48,803 nt of DNA from Corallochytrium limacisporum. Its lineage: Eukaryota > Opisthokonta. The stretch's first letter is position 1. Every line of letters starts with the position of its first letter. Position numbers and translations under genes: made by a program. This document shows positions 1 through 9,480 of this stretch, in pieces. Location of the stretch: contig PDIP01000262.1 of assembly GCA_002811645.1 (NCBI GenBank), positions 1-48,803 of the forward strand, in the 5' to 3' direction. A model generated the notes under the pieces. That model saw only the letters and a program-made list of their open reading frames with translations, did no database searches and was not told the origin of the DNA.

Positions 1-46
1 AAAAAAAAAAAAAAAAAAATGCCCCCCCCCCCCCCCCCCCCCCGGG
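1..46. repeat. poly-A then poly-C/CCGGG homopolymer block at window start
   Basis: A run of about 19 A is followed by ATG and a run of more than 20 C that ends in CCCGGG. This could be a contig-edge artefact or a genuine low-complexity tract of the kind seen in other spacers here. The interval from 47 to about 530 holds no gene I can support. Its overlapping short ORFs are not protein-like, and it leads into the promoter of the 640 gene. Confidence 0.7.
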
Positions 47-533
47 CTCCCCTTCTCCGCCGGTCGACGAAGGGGGGGGGAATGTAGTACTTGCCGCCAA
101 GGAGAAGGCAAGGAGAGGGGCTGGAGTGGCTATCCGGGAGTTGAATCCCTCCTGTTCCGGTAGTGCCACTGCGCTAGCACCCGCGCTTGTTGGAATGTCA
201 CAGAGACACAGAGAGTTGTGTGTGCGTGCGGCGCCGCAAAAATTTGGTTTTAAACGAGAAACTAAGAAAAATTGGGGAAGACTGCGTATAATTCACCGGT
301 GCCCGAGGACCTAAGTTTTGGTGCGGTTCCGCCACCTTCCTTTTCCCCCCTTTTCCCGTGTACGGCCGTGATGGCGGGTCATGGTCGGACAGACAGGGTA
401 GAGCACCACAGCTGTTCCTTGTCCGTTCCCAGAATAGATCCAGAATGGAAGGTGGTTTCATGTGGTATCCATCTTTCCAAAGAACTTCTCAGTTCCTTCA
501 CCTGGAATGACAGGAGCAGATGGATGTTCGCAT

Positions 534-543
534 GGTATTTAAG
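534..543 (+). promoter_or_regulatory. TATA-like core promoter element GGTATTTAAG
   Basis: GGTATTTAAG begins about 105 bp upstream of the first ATG of the 640-1998 gene. The same ten bases occur upstream of the genes at 11406, 33418 (-) and 48231 at similar distances, which supports a TATA-box role. Confidence 0.6.
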
Positions 544-639
544 TGGGGAATCGCCGATGGCGTTTTCAGTGTTCCATGCTCCTTCGATCATACATGATCA
601 AAGTGTGATCAGGAAAATACTTCACTGGTGACTACAAAT

Positions 640-1998
640 ATGAAGATTCTAATGAATTCAAACTCTGCTACCTATTGGATGCTCCTGCTGGGGACGTTCA
701 TTGCCCAGGCCATGGCAGACGTGTGCACCAGTCCGGTGTACTTTTGTGATTATGGCGTACTATATGAAGGTAGCGAGTATGCGCTATTTGATCAACTTGT
801 GACCAGCCAATGTGACATAACTAGCTTGTCTTCTTTCATTGACAGTCAAGGAGCGGACTTTGAGGAGTTTATGGGCAACAAGCTAGGAAATTTTGTCGTC
901 AATGAAAATCCCTGGGACTCCCTAGTGTCCAAAATGAATGCCGTTGCAGGTCCCATTCTGATGATTCCCTACATCGCCGAAGGCGTGTCTGCGGAAGCTC
1001 TTCAGACCTATGACACCAACGTCAACACACTGATGTTTAGAGACGTCTCCGGGTCTGTTGAGGGTTGCGAGACCGGTGGTGCTTTTCCACCCACTGTGAT
1101 TGGATTTCCCATGGCTAGTCCTTGCACGCAGATTACCACAGAAAAGTGGTACAACCAGGACAGCGAGTTCTCGGACCAACAGCCATTGGACGAGATGAGT
1201 CTGAAGTACTGGGTCCTTGATTGGCATTACGAGTACGTTGCAGCCTATTCATTTCTGGATGACAACTCTGAAACCCTGTGCAGTACTCAGGAGATTGATT
1301 ACTCCCACGCGGTTACCCAGACCGCTAGCTCCTCCGCCACTAATAAGTTCGCGTCGCAGTTTCAAGTTGGCACCCAGGCCACAGAGACCGCAAAGGTCTC
1401 GGCCAGCTTTGACGATATGGGTGCCTCCTACTCTGAAAGCGTAACCTCTGGCTTCACTCACACCGTCTCAAAATCCTACACGTCGGGTACGACCCAAACC
1501 CAAAGCACCTCCTCCACCGTGAGCACCAAAGCAAGTTTGAACGTTCCCGGAGGAGCCCTGCAAAATACTACCATGACTGTGCAACAGGTTAATGCCGATT
1601 TAGATTGGACTCAAGATTTGGAATGGCAAACTACGAAAACCGCGATCGCACCATACTGGGATCGTGGCTACGCCGATTACCTGCAGTATACAACTCTCGC
1701 AGATGTCCGTGAACTCCTCGGCCAAGTGAATACGATGATGAAATATGGTTGGTCTGATATGTTCTTGGATGCCTTGGTGACATCCTCCATTGGCGGAACT
1801 GCTAAAGCTATCCAAGGAGTGCAGCTCGTAGAGATCACTAACACCTGCAACCACACATACGTGGATGACACCTGCACTCACGCGCAGCAAGTCCAATACC
1901 CCATCCTCCAGAACGACTGCATAGACGCCCCAGAAATCCTGACCCAACCTGGCCAACTTGTGTATAAGAATGCCACCCAAGAACTCGTCAGACAATAA
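640..1998 (+). CDS. Secreted aerolysin/ETX-MTX2-like protein candidate
   Basis: The product is 452 aa from the first in-frame ATG at 640. The same frame opens earlier only with non-ATG codons. Residues 1-26 look like a signal peptide (MLLLGTFIAQAMA), followed by a Cys-containing N-terminal region. From about residue 220 to 320 there is a long Ser/Thr-rich stretch of alternating polar and hydrophobic residues. It ends in a VPGGALQNTTMTV-type strand and a W-rich segment (DLDWTQDLEWQ). Such a stretch is typical of the membrane-inserting hairpin of aerolysin-fold pore-forming proteins, but no strict signature was matched. The C-terminal part has paired cysteines (C403, C412, C426, roughly). An AATAAA overlaps the stop codon (1994-1999) and may be the poly(A) signal. 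Pore formation is inference only. It could instead be another Ser/Thr-rich secreted beta protein. Confidence 0.45.
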   Translation: MKILMNSNSATYWMLLLGTFIAQAMADVCTSPVYFCDYGVLYEGSEYALFDQLVTSQCDITSLSSFIDSQGADFEEFMGNKLGNFVVNENPWDSLVSKMNAVAGPILMIPYIAEGVSAEALQTYDTNVNTLMFRDVSGSVEGCETGGAFPPTVIGFPMASPCTQITTEKWYNQDSEFSDQQPLDEMSLKYWVLDWHYEYVAAYSFLDDNSETLCSTQEIDYSHAVTQTASSSATNKFASQFQVGTQATETAKVSASFDDMGASYSESVTSGFTHTVSKSYTSGTTQTQSTSSTVSTKASLNVPGGALQNTTMTVQQVNADLDWTQDLEWQTTKTAIAPYWDRGYADYLQYTTLADVRELLGQVNTMMKYGWSDMFLDALVTSSIGGTAKAIQGVQLVEITNTCNHTYVDDTCTHAQQVQYPILQNDCIDAPEILTQPGQLVYKNATQELVRQ

Positions 1999-4350
1999 AC
2001 TTAACACCATCGTACTGTCCTTGAAACCCACCATCCCAAACAAATTCAACTGCCCAGCAACGGATGCACTTATAACGGGGCCAGGGGCTGCTGGTCCGCA
2101 ACCCCCGGGCAGGGGCGCCAAAACACCAACCTCGCCCCCCCTCCCCGGTTGGAAGCTCTGCTGGCTCACGGCCAGGTTCATTGACCGGGGGCCGAATTTT
2201 TGAGGCCTTTCGAACCCCCGCTGCTCCAGCGCCTTCTTTCATTGAGGGACCAGGCGTGTGAGTGAGAAAAAGAATGGGTTCATAAATTATTGATCGCTGC
2301 ACATCGCAGCAGCGGCCCAGGGGAGGGGGCCTACGCCTCTGTGTTCGGTAGCCAATGCTCAATGAAACAAACCTTCCCTTTTTTTTTTCTGGCTTTCCCC
2401 GGTCTTTGGCTCTCCCCCCTCCCTTCGTTGCTGTTTTTTTTTTTTTCCTTTGGGGTCCGTTTGTTTTCGGCCGAGGCCAATAAAATAGACTCCCTCGACC
2501 AAGGGGGCGGCCTCCATACAAAGTTTTAGGGACGCACACCGCCCCGAGCGGGGGCGGTGGGGTAGTAAGGTCACCATAAGGCCTGCGCGCTATCCTTACG
2601 GTTGGTCCCGTGTCCATAACACTCCGCCTTGGATCACCAACAAACGAGGGCCCACTACAGTAGCCAAGCACACACACTCACATACACGGACTCCCGTACG
2701 TACACTTACACGCGTGTCCGTCCCACAGCCAGGACACCATAAAAATTACCAACAACGCACACATGACACAATTGTGTCACGGGACCGTCATGCACCAAAG
2801 AGCTGTCCACCACAGAAGCCGATGCAGAGAAGGGCCCATTGCAGACACACCGCGTCCTCCAGCAAAACAAGCACACTTGCACATACGCACACGTAAGAGA
2901 AGTGCGCCCCACAACCAAGCAAGCAGACGACCTTCCGCTTTTAGTACGGCACCTTGCCCGATTGGAAGAGTTGGCCACGGGCGCGCCGGGCACAAACACG
3001 CACACCGTCGGCCCTGCCCTCCCATTTTTTTTTTAGACCCCCCTCCCCCTTATTTTTCTCTCTCTTTCTCCGATACGTACTTATCCATCAAAATCTTAAA
3101 CTGGAACTAGGGAAAAATTCCTTCGTCGCCCCTTTCTCTCTCTTTTTTTTGTTTTTTTTTTCTAAATAACTTCCTTTCCTTCTTCTTACCCCTCTACCCG
3201 AGACGTTCAAAACTCCTAACTTTCCTGCGGTAGTTCCACTTTGAGCTCAGACACCGAAACCGTCAGCACCCGACCTGAGACACCCGGGCAGAAGGGCGGT
3301 GAAATTGCTGAAACCAAAAAGAAAAAAAGAAAAAGCACGCCCTGGCCGAAGGTGGCAGAGTGGGGGAAACGCGCCCCTCTGCAGGCAGACTTGCCACACA
3401 GCGGACGAAGTGCTGCCTGGACATCATCCATCGCCCAGACGACTTCATTCTAAGTTACTCTCGATATGATTTGGGGCCGCGAAACCGATGTCCCATCTGA
3501 AAAAATCAGGAAGCATGACATCCCAACAACAGCTCACCCCCAAACAGAGGCATGTCTATTCCAAATGCATTTATACAACACGGCAGCGGCCGACAGCACA
3601 CACATGTCACAAACGCTTATACAGAGCCATCGGGGCATCCTCATTCATGGCCAAGAGGTTCACGCGGCCCTGTGGTTCATATGCTACAAGCGTTATATTG
3701 ATAATACCTCACACCGTCACCAACACCATCCGATGGTTGATATGGTTCAATTCGATTAATGCTCGGCTACCCTCGCACCAGGGCCCTTGATTCATCATAT
3801 GACTGCGGTACTTCCACTACGGAGGTCGAGGAATTTGGGGCCCGCGCGATACTTTGGAACAAGGCAAATTGGGACGAAGCCCCAATTTCTCCTTCCCCTC
3901 CCCTTCCACCACACCCCTCCGGGCCGGGGAGAGGGAAGGGGGGAATTGGAGAGAGAAGGCAAGGTACACACACACCTATCTTTCAAGGTGCAAGCCACTG
4001 GCGCCTACATTAAGCGGCCGGAGTTGTGCCCCCCCCCCCGCGGGGAGGGGAGAGGATGTCATTTGCGTTTCATCACGATGTAAGGGGCAGCAACCGCAGG
4101 GAAGCATGAATTGAGGATGCGAAATGATGTGTGGTCTCCCTTCTGCACATCGCCATTGATTCTGTTACTTTATTTCCTCAAGTTTTCTCTCTTTGTCTGT
4201 CACTCTCGCGTTTCCATCGGTGTCCGGTCGTGCGGACGAGTGAGTCGGCGCGTGGATGATATGGCTGCGCACAGGGAAGCGAGAAGCATCCCTCGGGTAC
4301 TCCCAGCTGATTTCTGGTGCTCGCCTGTGCAGACGGATGAAACAGTACAC
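1999..4350. other. Gene-poor spacer with pyrimidine tracts and GC inverted islands
   Basis: I see no supported gene. The spacer has T/C-rich runs (about 2380-2450, 3026-3075, 3130-3185) and CA-rich stretches (2667-2900). GC-rich inverted sequences occur near 2537-2560, 3905-3945 and 4028-4050. The longest ORF (minus strand, about 1988-2677) starts on a non-ATG codon and is made of Arg/Pro/Gly-rich translation of homopolymers. Confidence 0.6.
2526..2560. repeat. GC inverted repeat (CCGCCCC-GAGC-GGGGCGG type) next to TTAGGGACGCACAC
   Basis: A near-perfect inverted repeat has CACCGCCCC and GGGGCGGTG arms and a short loop. It is preceded by TTAGGGACGCACACCGCCCC. Almost the same block appears at 12422-12445, which suggests a dispersed element. 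Confidence 0.6.
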
Positions 4351-4360
4351 CGCGGTGGCT

Positions 4361-4372
4361 GAACTATATACA
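4361..4372 (+). promoter_or_regulatory. TATA-like box (CTATATAC) of the SLC19 gene
   Basis: GAACTATATACAGG lies about 115 bp before the ATG at 4480, a distance matching the other TATA-like boxes in the window. Confidence 0.45.
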
Positions 4373-4479
4373 GGCACATGGCTCCTTGAAGAGTGTGTTA
4401 GGAGTGTTGTATTTGAAGCCGATCGTGCGGCATGGTGCCTCACGTGATCGCAGACCAGTAGCAATTATCCACCAAGATC

Positions 4480-6180
4480 ATGGGGTTTAAGGCTGATCTA
4501 CGGGAGTTGTATGCCTCCAGTGCAAACGTGTACTTGAGATGGCTGGTGGCTTTGATAATTGCACTGAGTTTCTTTCATGACTTTAAGAACTCGGAGGCGT
4601 ATATCACTCCGTACCTGAAACAAGACAAGGGATTTGACTCCAATACGATCACCAATGAGTTCTATCCGGTCTCGACGTACGGACAGCTGGTGTTTCTGCC
4701 AGTAGTTGGCGTGGCAGCTGAATTTTTCGGCTATGACGTGGTTATCTTGGTTTGCATGGGAGCGGCTCCTCTGGCAGGTCGAACGCTTTTGTTGTATGGA
4801 ACCGAGGTCATACACATGCAACTGATGCAGGCGATGGTTGCTCTTGCAAACGCAGGTGATGTTGCGCTCACTACTTTGTTGTACAGGTTCTTCCCGCACC
4901 ACGTCTTCCAGACACTAACTGGATTAGTTAGTGCCTCAGGAAACTCTAGCCATTTGTTGGGTAGCCTCCTGGGCCAACTCTTAGTCAGTGCTGCCCATGT
5001 AGATCTTGTAGTAGTAATGTATGTTTCCCTCGGCAGCATCTCTATCGCAAGTTCTATAGCGCTTACCATCTTCATCTTGATGCGTTCTACCGGAATGTAT
5101 AAGATGGTTCAGCCACCCTCTGCTGCCGCACCTGGTATCAGTTTAAGGAACAAGGATGGCAAAAAGGTTGAAGTAAATAGTAGCATTGAATCGATTGGTC
5201 TGCGGGGGACACCTCGCAGTGAATGCGACGCGGACCTTGCAAGATACGCAGACATAGAGAGCGGACGGTCAGGTAGCAAGGAACGACCTCCGGTGAAGCA
5301 TCCAGCGCGTATGAAGCAGCATGCCAGTGCATCGCAGGAGATGGAAAAGGGTCACGTGATGAACTTGTACGGGGCTGACGATGGCAAAATTACCACTGTG
5401 GCCTCCGAACACAAATCCATTAAGCAGATGCTCCGGGAGTTCTGGGTCACTCTGCGCACTTGCTACAGCAGTGTTTACAACTCCATGTGGTGTATAAACT
5501 GGAGTCTGACCTCCCTGACCTTGACGTTGGCTGAAAAATACGGGAATGTGGTTTGGAGCGACCGTGATCCTGAGTTTGAGCTGTACGGTGCAATATCCTG
5601 TGCGGCATGGGGACTCGGTGCACTTACTGGCCTACTGCCCGGTGTCTTCGGTGAGCGTCTACTGCGACCGTCTGTGACCGTTTGCATTGGGATCTTGCAG
5701 CTCGTTGCCGCGATCATGTTGTTCTTGCAGGCCTACATCCCGGTACCAGCAGTGTACTTGACCGCGTATATAGTATTTTCCGGCATCTCGTATTTCTTGC
5801 TAGCACATTTTGCCGCGGGTATCGCGATTCTAATGCAGCGCAAGGGCCTGACTGATTATGCTTGGATATTTGCGGTCAACACCTTTGTGTCAGTTGGTCT
5901 GAAAACTGTACTTGAGACCGTTGATAAAGAGAAGCACGTGAATGCATACGGTAGGTTCGTTGGCTACGGATGGATTCAGGTCGGAATTGCTGCACTAACC
6001 TTTGCATCCGCGCTTTGGGGGCGTTTGGGGCCACAGTCACAAGAACGTAAGGCTAGCTCTTCCTCGAGCCAGGCAGAAGGTGAGGTGTGCACCTCTTCAG
6101 ATCTAGGACAGAATGAGAGGCGATCCTCGTCAGACCTAGAAGAAGGTGAGCTGCGTTCCACATCCTCAACTTCTCTGTGA
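4480..6180 (+). CDS. SLC19-family (reduced folate / thiamine carrier-like) transporter
   Basis: The product is 566 aa from an ATG with A at -3 (ATCATGG). The N-terminus has the SLC19 layout. RWLVALIIALSFFHDF is a first membrane helix, then SEAYITPYL corresponds to the family's PSEPFLTPYL region, and NEFYPVSTYGQL to the EIYPVWTYSYL region. About twelve hydrophobic helices are split by a long hydrophilic loop (residues about 210-315). The C-terminal tail is Ser/Glu-rich (SSSSSQAEGE, SSSDLEEGEL) and probably cytosolic. Known SLC19 proteins move folates or thiamine across the plasma membrane; the substrate cannot be read from sequence. The gene stands alone. The tail contains two similar SSDL-type segments, which may be phosphorylated or regulatory (inference). 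Family assignment is strong, substrate open. Confidence 0.82.
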   Translation: MGFKADLRELYASSANVYLRWLVALIIALSFFHDFKNSEAYITPYLKQDKGFDSNTITNEFYPVSTYGQLVFLPVVGVAAEFFGYDVVILVCMGAAPLAGRTLLLYGTEVIHMQLMQAMVALANAGDVALTTLLYRFFPHHVFQTLTGLVSASGNSSHLLGSLLGQLLVSAAHVDLVVVMYVSLGSISIASSIALTIFILMRSTGMYKMVQPPSAAAPGISLRNKDGKKVEVNSSIESIGLRGTPRSECDADLARYADIESGRSGSKERPPVKHPARMKQHASASQEMEKGHVMNLYGADDGKITTVASEHKSIKQMLREFWVTLRTCYSSVYNSMWCINWSLTSLTLTLAEKYGNVVWSDRDPEFELYGAISCAAWGLGALTGLLPGVFGERLLRPSVTVCIGILQLVAAIMLFLQAYIPVPAVYLTAYIVFSGISYFLLAHFAAGIAILMQRKGLTDYAWIFAVNTFVSVGLKTVLETVDKEKHVNAYGRFVGYGWIQVGIAALTFASALWGRLGPQSQERKASSSSSQAEGEVCTSSDLGQNERRSSSDLEEGELRSTSSTSL

Positions 6181-8430
6181 GGCTTTCGAATGCTCTCTTT
6201 GGTCACTTCCCCTGACTCAAGAAGGCAAATAGATCCTTCAGGTCGGACCATCACCAGGGACCAACACCTCGTTGATTGATGGATAGATGGTAAAGCACTA
6301 GCCATTAAGACGACTGCGGTGTTCCCAGTGAACAACAATTTAGTACTTTAGCACAAGCAGTTGCAGGACAACTCAGTGCTCTCCATTAGGCTTTGGTACA
6401 AGCAACTGCTGGATAGTTCAGTGCCATTTGATAAAGAATGACCAAATAGAACTCGACGTTCTGAGAAGCGTCAGGTAACACAACATGAAACGGCTAAGGA
6501 AAATGATCAGAGCGGAGTGTTTAGTCCGAGAGCAGTGTGTATTCACGTGGCAGGCCAGTCAAATGGCCATCTCAATATTGTGCCACAGTCAATATTGTGC
6601 CACAGTAAGGGTAAAACCCGTGCGTCGACCCAGTGCACCGATCTGTATAGAAACCTTGCGGCTGGAGTCAAAAGGACTCCCGGAGCACGCCAAGCGAGCC
6701 CTACTAAGATGTCCAGTATTGTGCCCACTGTTAATCTGTGACTATATTTACACCAGCGGAGAAAGATGGGGCCTCTTCGTGGCGCCGTCTCCCGTCTTGG
6801 CCATTTGCTTTTCGGGTCAACGTCGCTTGACGGGTCCAAGGATTTGGCCAAAGACGCCACTGACCCCCGCTCCCGCCCTTGCGCCCGCAATAAACCCCCA
6901 CACGACCCTCCCTGCTGACCGACTCTACCGTGGGCCAGTCGAAAAACTGATACCGTTCCGGGGAAGCCCAAGGGTCGGGTTTGGGCAGGGGAGCTTGGGC
7001 AGCAAAAAATTGAAAAATATGTAAAAGGGGGGGAGGGGGGGCGGGACCCGCTGGGCGGGCTATGGACGGGAGCCAAGGCCGGCTCTGGGTCTTTTCGTCC
7101 TGTTTGTTCCAAGTCGTTTTCTTAGGTTTACACATTCAGCACGTCACGCGCCCGGTCTTCGACAGCTGAAGACAAGACACAATTGTGCTTCCTCTACACT
7201 AGGTCCTGCGGGTGAAAGTGGCTCAGTTAAATCAACACAAAGTGAAACAGTGGGTTTATGCTGTGTGTATGGCAGCATGATAGCACTGCCCAGAGGTGGA
7301 ACCGCATACCACATGGGGCATGGAAGAAAGGGATTTCCTTTGAACAACATACCTTCCCTTAACCCCCTGCTCCGCATGGCGGCCGCAAATGCTGGACTCC
7401 TGCGAAATTGGACAGAGCTATTGACCGGAAATTTGAAACTTGATGTCCGGTTCCTATAAAAAGGATATCTCTTCTTGTCGCAGTCCATCCACTCTACGGA
7501 AACCAAGAAGACACATAAAGCAAAGGCCGCTAAGCCGAACGCCTTGCAGCACATGAAGCTCTCTCTAGGTCTGTACGCAGGGAGTACGTCCTTTGGTGGA
7601 CACGTCACATACCGCGCGTCCTCTGGTGGAAACGTCAACTCCAGCGTCCCCTGACATCCGGCGTCCTCACAAGGATAGAAAGGAAGTCATAGTTTTACCA
7701 ACTGCGCATAGATACAGATAGCACAACCTGTCATGTTCGATCCCGTCTGACCCCGTGGCACTAGAAGTGCAAGCATAAAGGGCCGCAAAACCAGACTTGG
7801 AGATGGTGAGGTTTGGTAGCGGACTTTCTCTGGGTATATACAACCTGGACGTGTGCTCTCTCCCCTATTGGAATGTTGGTGGCAGTGCGGGCTCAATCAG
7901 TCTGTTGGCTATACCCACCTCCAGCCCACCATTTCAAGGACAGCATTCCGTAGGCCCCGAGTACGGCATCTTGGCCAGGGACAAGATGAAGATTACCAAT
8001 CTTCTTTCGTTGTTGCCATGAAAAGCAAATTCCACACCACAAAGTACAAAGTTTAAAAGGGGACGAACCAAACCACTGCACAAGGGGAAAGAAAGTTGGC
8101 GCCTCCCCCTGTCTGAAGCGGGGAGGCTCGTGCCGCCGAGCACGCAAGCATACGGGGACATGGACAGGGAGCGGCTCGGGCTTTACTATGAAAGAGAGAA
8201 TTCAAAAAATATTAGTACGTCAATAAGTCCTTTGCACAGGCCCCTGATCACGAACTGCGGCCTCAAGAATACGGCATAGTGCTAGATACCTTGCGCAATT
8301 GCCTGGGCTTTTTACAGGGAGATGGGATCCCGGTTGTTTTGAGGGAGTTGGGGCAGCAGAGCGAGAGGAGGAACGGAGAGGAGGAGGGGGGGGAAGGGGT
8401 GGAGGCATTGCTCAAGAGTGTGTGGCTGTG
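6181..8430. other. Spacer without supported genes; small tandem repeats
   Basis: This non-coding interval holds an imperfect ~45 bp duplication (about 6352-6430, ACAAGCAG..CAGTGC) and a 17-bp tandem repeat at 6572-6605. There is a G-rich run near 7026-7042 and a C/G-rich stretch near 6860-6920. Overlapping ORFs on both strands (6485-7135, 7144-7638) show no domain, signal peptide or conserved motif and are probably chance. Confidence 0.55.
6572..6605. repeat. 17-bp perfect tandem duplication
   Basis: The unit TCAATATTGTGCCACAG occurs twice head-to-tail with no mismatch. It looks like a recent slippage event. Confidence 0.85.
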
Positions 8431-8441
8431 AGGTATTTATG
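8431..8441 (+). promoter_or_regulatory. TATA-like box (GGTATTTATG)
   Basis: AGGTATTTATG lies about 120 bp upstream of the ATG at 8554 and differs from the recurring GGTATTTAAG at one or two bases. A short upstream ORF (ATG at 8488, six codons, TAG at 8506-8508) lies between this box and the gene. Confidence 0.5.
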
Positions 8442-8553
8442 GGACTGATACGAAGCGAGAACAAGAGGATCTCCAAGGAAGTTTTGAATGACAATTTCGA
8501 TTGAATAGCATATAGCTAAGAGGATCTTGATACCAACTATTGGGTCTTTCATA

Positions 8554-9480
8554 ATGAGTCTGTCAAACACAACTTACTCCCTGACAATCGTCAACGGTTT
8601 AGCATCCACTTCGGTAAAGCCGATCTGGAGCACTTCGGATCTCCCCTCCCAGTTTAAACCGACAATGGATCCGACAGATGTAGTGGCGATCAATCCTGAT
8701 AATGAACAGACATATACGATGACCAGTAACCCCACCCAGTGCTACGAATGGGATCAGCTCCAACTCGAGGACGAAAACGGTGCATGGATAGGCTACTTAC
8801 AAGTGAATTTCTTCTTACTGGAGTACCAGTGCGTTGCACAAGTCCTAGGTGCAGTAAATATGTCCGAGGACACAGTCATTGTCTTTAGCTACTTAGAGAA
8901 TCCTCGAACTAATGTCGTCGAATCGGTTGGTATTTGTTCTGTTAGTGACTTTGAGAACAACGGGCGCACCTGTGGCAAGTTAACAAATGCCGCAGGTTAT
9001 GTGCTTCCCAGCAATGGGCTCCCAGCCGCTGGGGACGATCTGACCCTCGTCATAGACAACTTTCTATCCACCTCTGTTTTTGCGCAATTTTTGGGTAAGT
9101 CCGGCGCTCTGTTCAATCCCCCCTTGGGGACCCGCAGACGGCCCACCAAAATTAAAAACGCAAGTACCGAGTCTTTCCAGCTCCAAAATTCGTGCCAAAA
9201 CCAGACGGATACTCTGCTCATCGACATTGACAAGGAAACCCAGTTCCAATTTGAAGTGTCGTTCACTTCTCAAGATGGACATTGCATGCTTGAGGTGCTA
9301 GATGGTATCAACAACTTGTCTACAGAGAACGACATAGTCTGGACCGGTTGGATGTCCCCCCCAAATTCTGCTGCTAAGCTTGAGCTCGGGTTCTGTAGCT
9401 CCAAGAGTTTCAATGGTGGTTGCGGTTCCATTACCGAGGAACAGATTGTCGGTTTCACCGGTCATTATCAATTCCAGTAG
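8554..9480 (+). CDS. Protein of unknown family: two tandem four-cysteine domains
   Basis: The product is 308 aa from the first ATG after an in-frame TAG at 8506. I do not recognise the family. It is an internal duplication: residues about 8-143 and 158-305 align. Both start with similar strands (YSLTIVNGLASTSV versus LTLVIDNFLSTSV). Both share QVLGAVN / EVLDGIN and then VGICSVSDF / LGFCSSKSF. The protein has exactly eight cysteines, four per copy, with spacing C-x29-C-x34-C-x11-C and C-x29-C-x36-C-x8-C. This implies two conserved disulfides per domain and a beta-rich fold (inference). No signal peptide is visible at this start, which is odd for a disulfide protein. An unseen upstream exon or non-classical export is possible. 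N-glycosylation sequons occur (NMSED, NASTE, NQTD, NLSTE). Confidence 0.75.
   Translation: MSLSNTTYSLTIVNGLASTSVKPIWSTSDLPSQFKPTMDPTDVVAINPDNEQTYTMTSNPTQCYEWDQLQLEDENGAWIGYLQVNFFLLEYQCVAQVLGAVNMSEDTVIVFSYLENPRTNVVESVGICSVSDFENNGRTCGKLTNAAGYVLPSNGLPAAGDDLTLVIDNFLSTSVFAQFLGKSGALFNPPLGTRRRPTKIKNASTESFQLQNSCQNQTDTLLIDIDKETQFQFEVSFTSQDGHCMLEVLDGINNLSTENDIVWTGWMSPPNSAAKLELGFCSSKSFNGGCGSITEEQIVGFTGHYQFQ

Noticed and set aside
1988-2677. 229-aa minus-strand ORF
   Set aside because: It overlaps the 3' end of the 640 gene, uses a non-ATG start, and is Arg/Pro/Gly-rich translation of low-complexity DNA.
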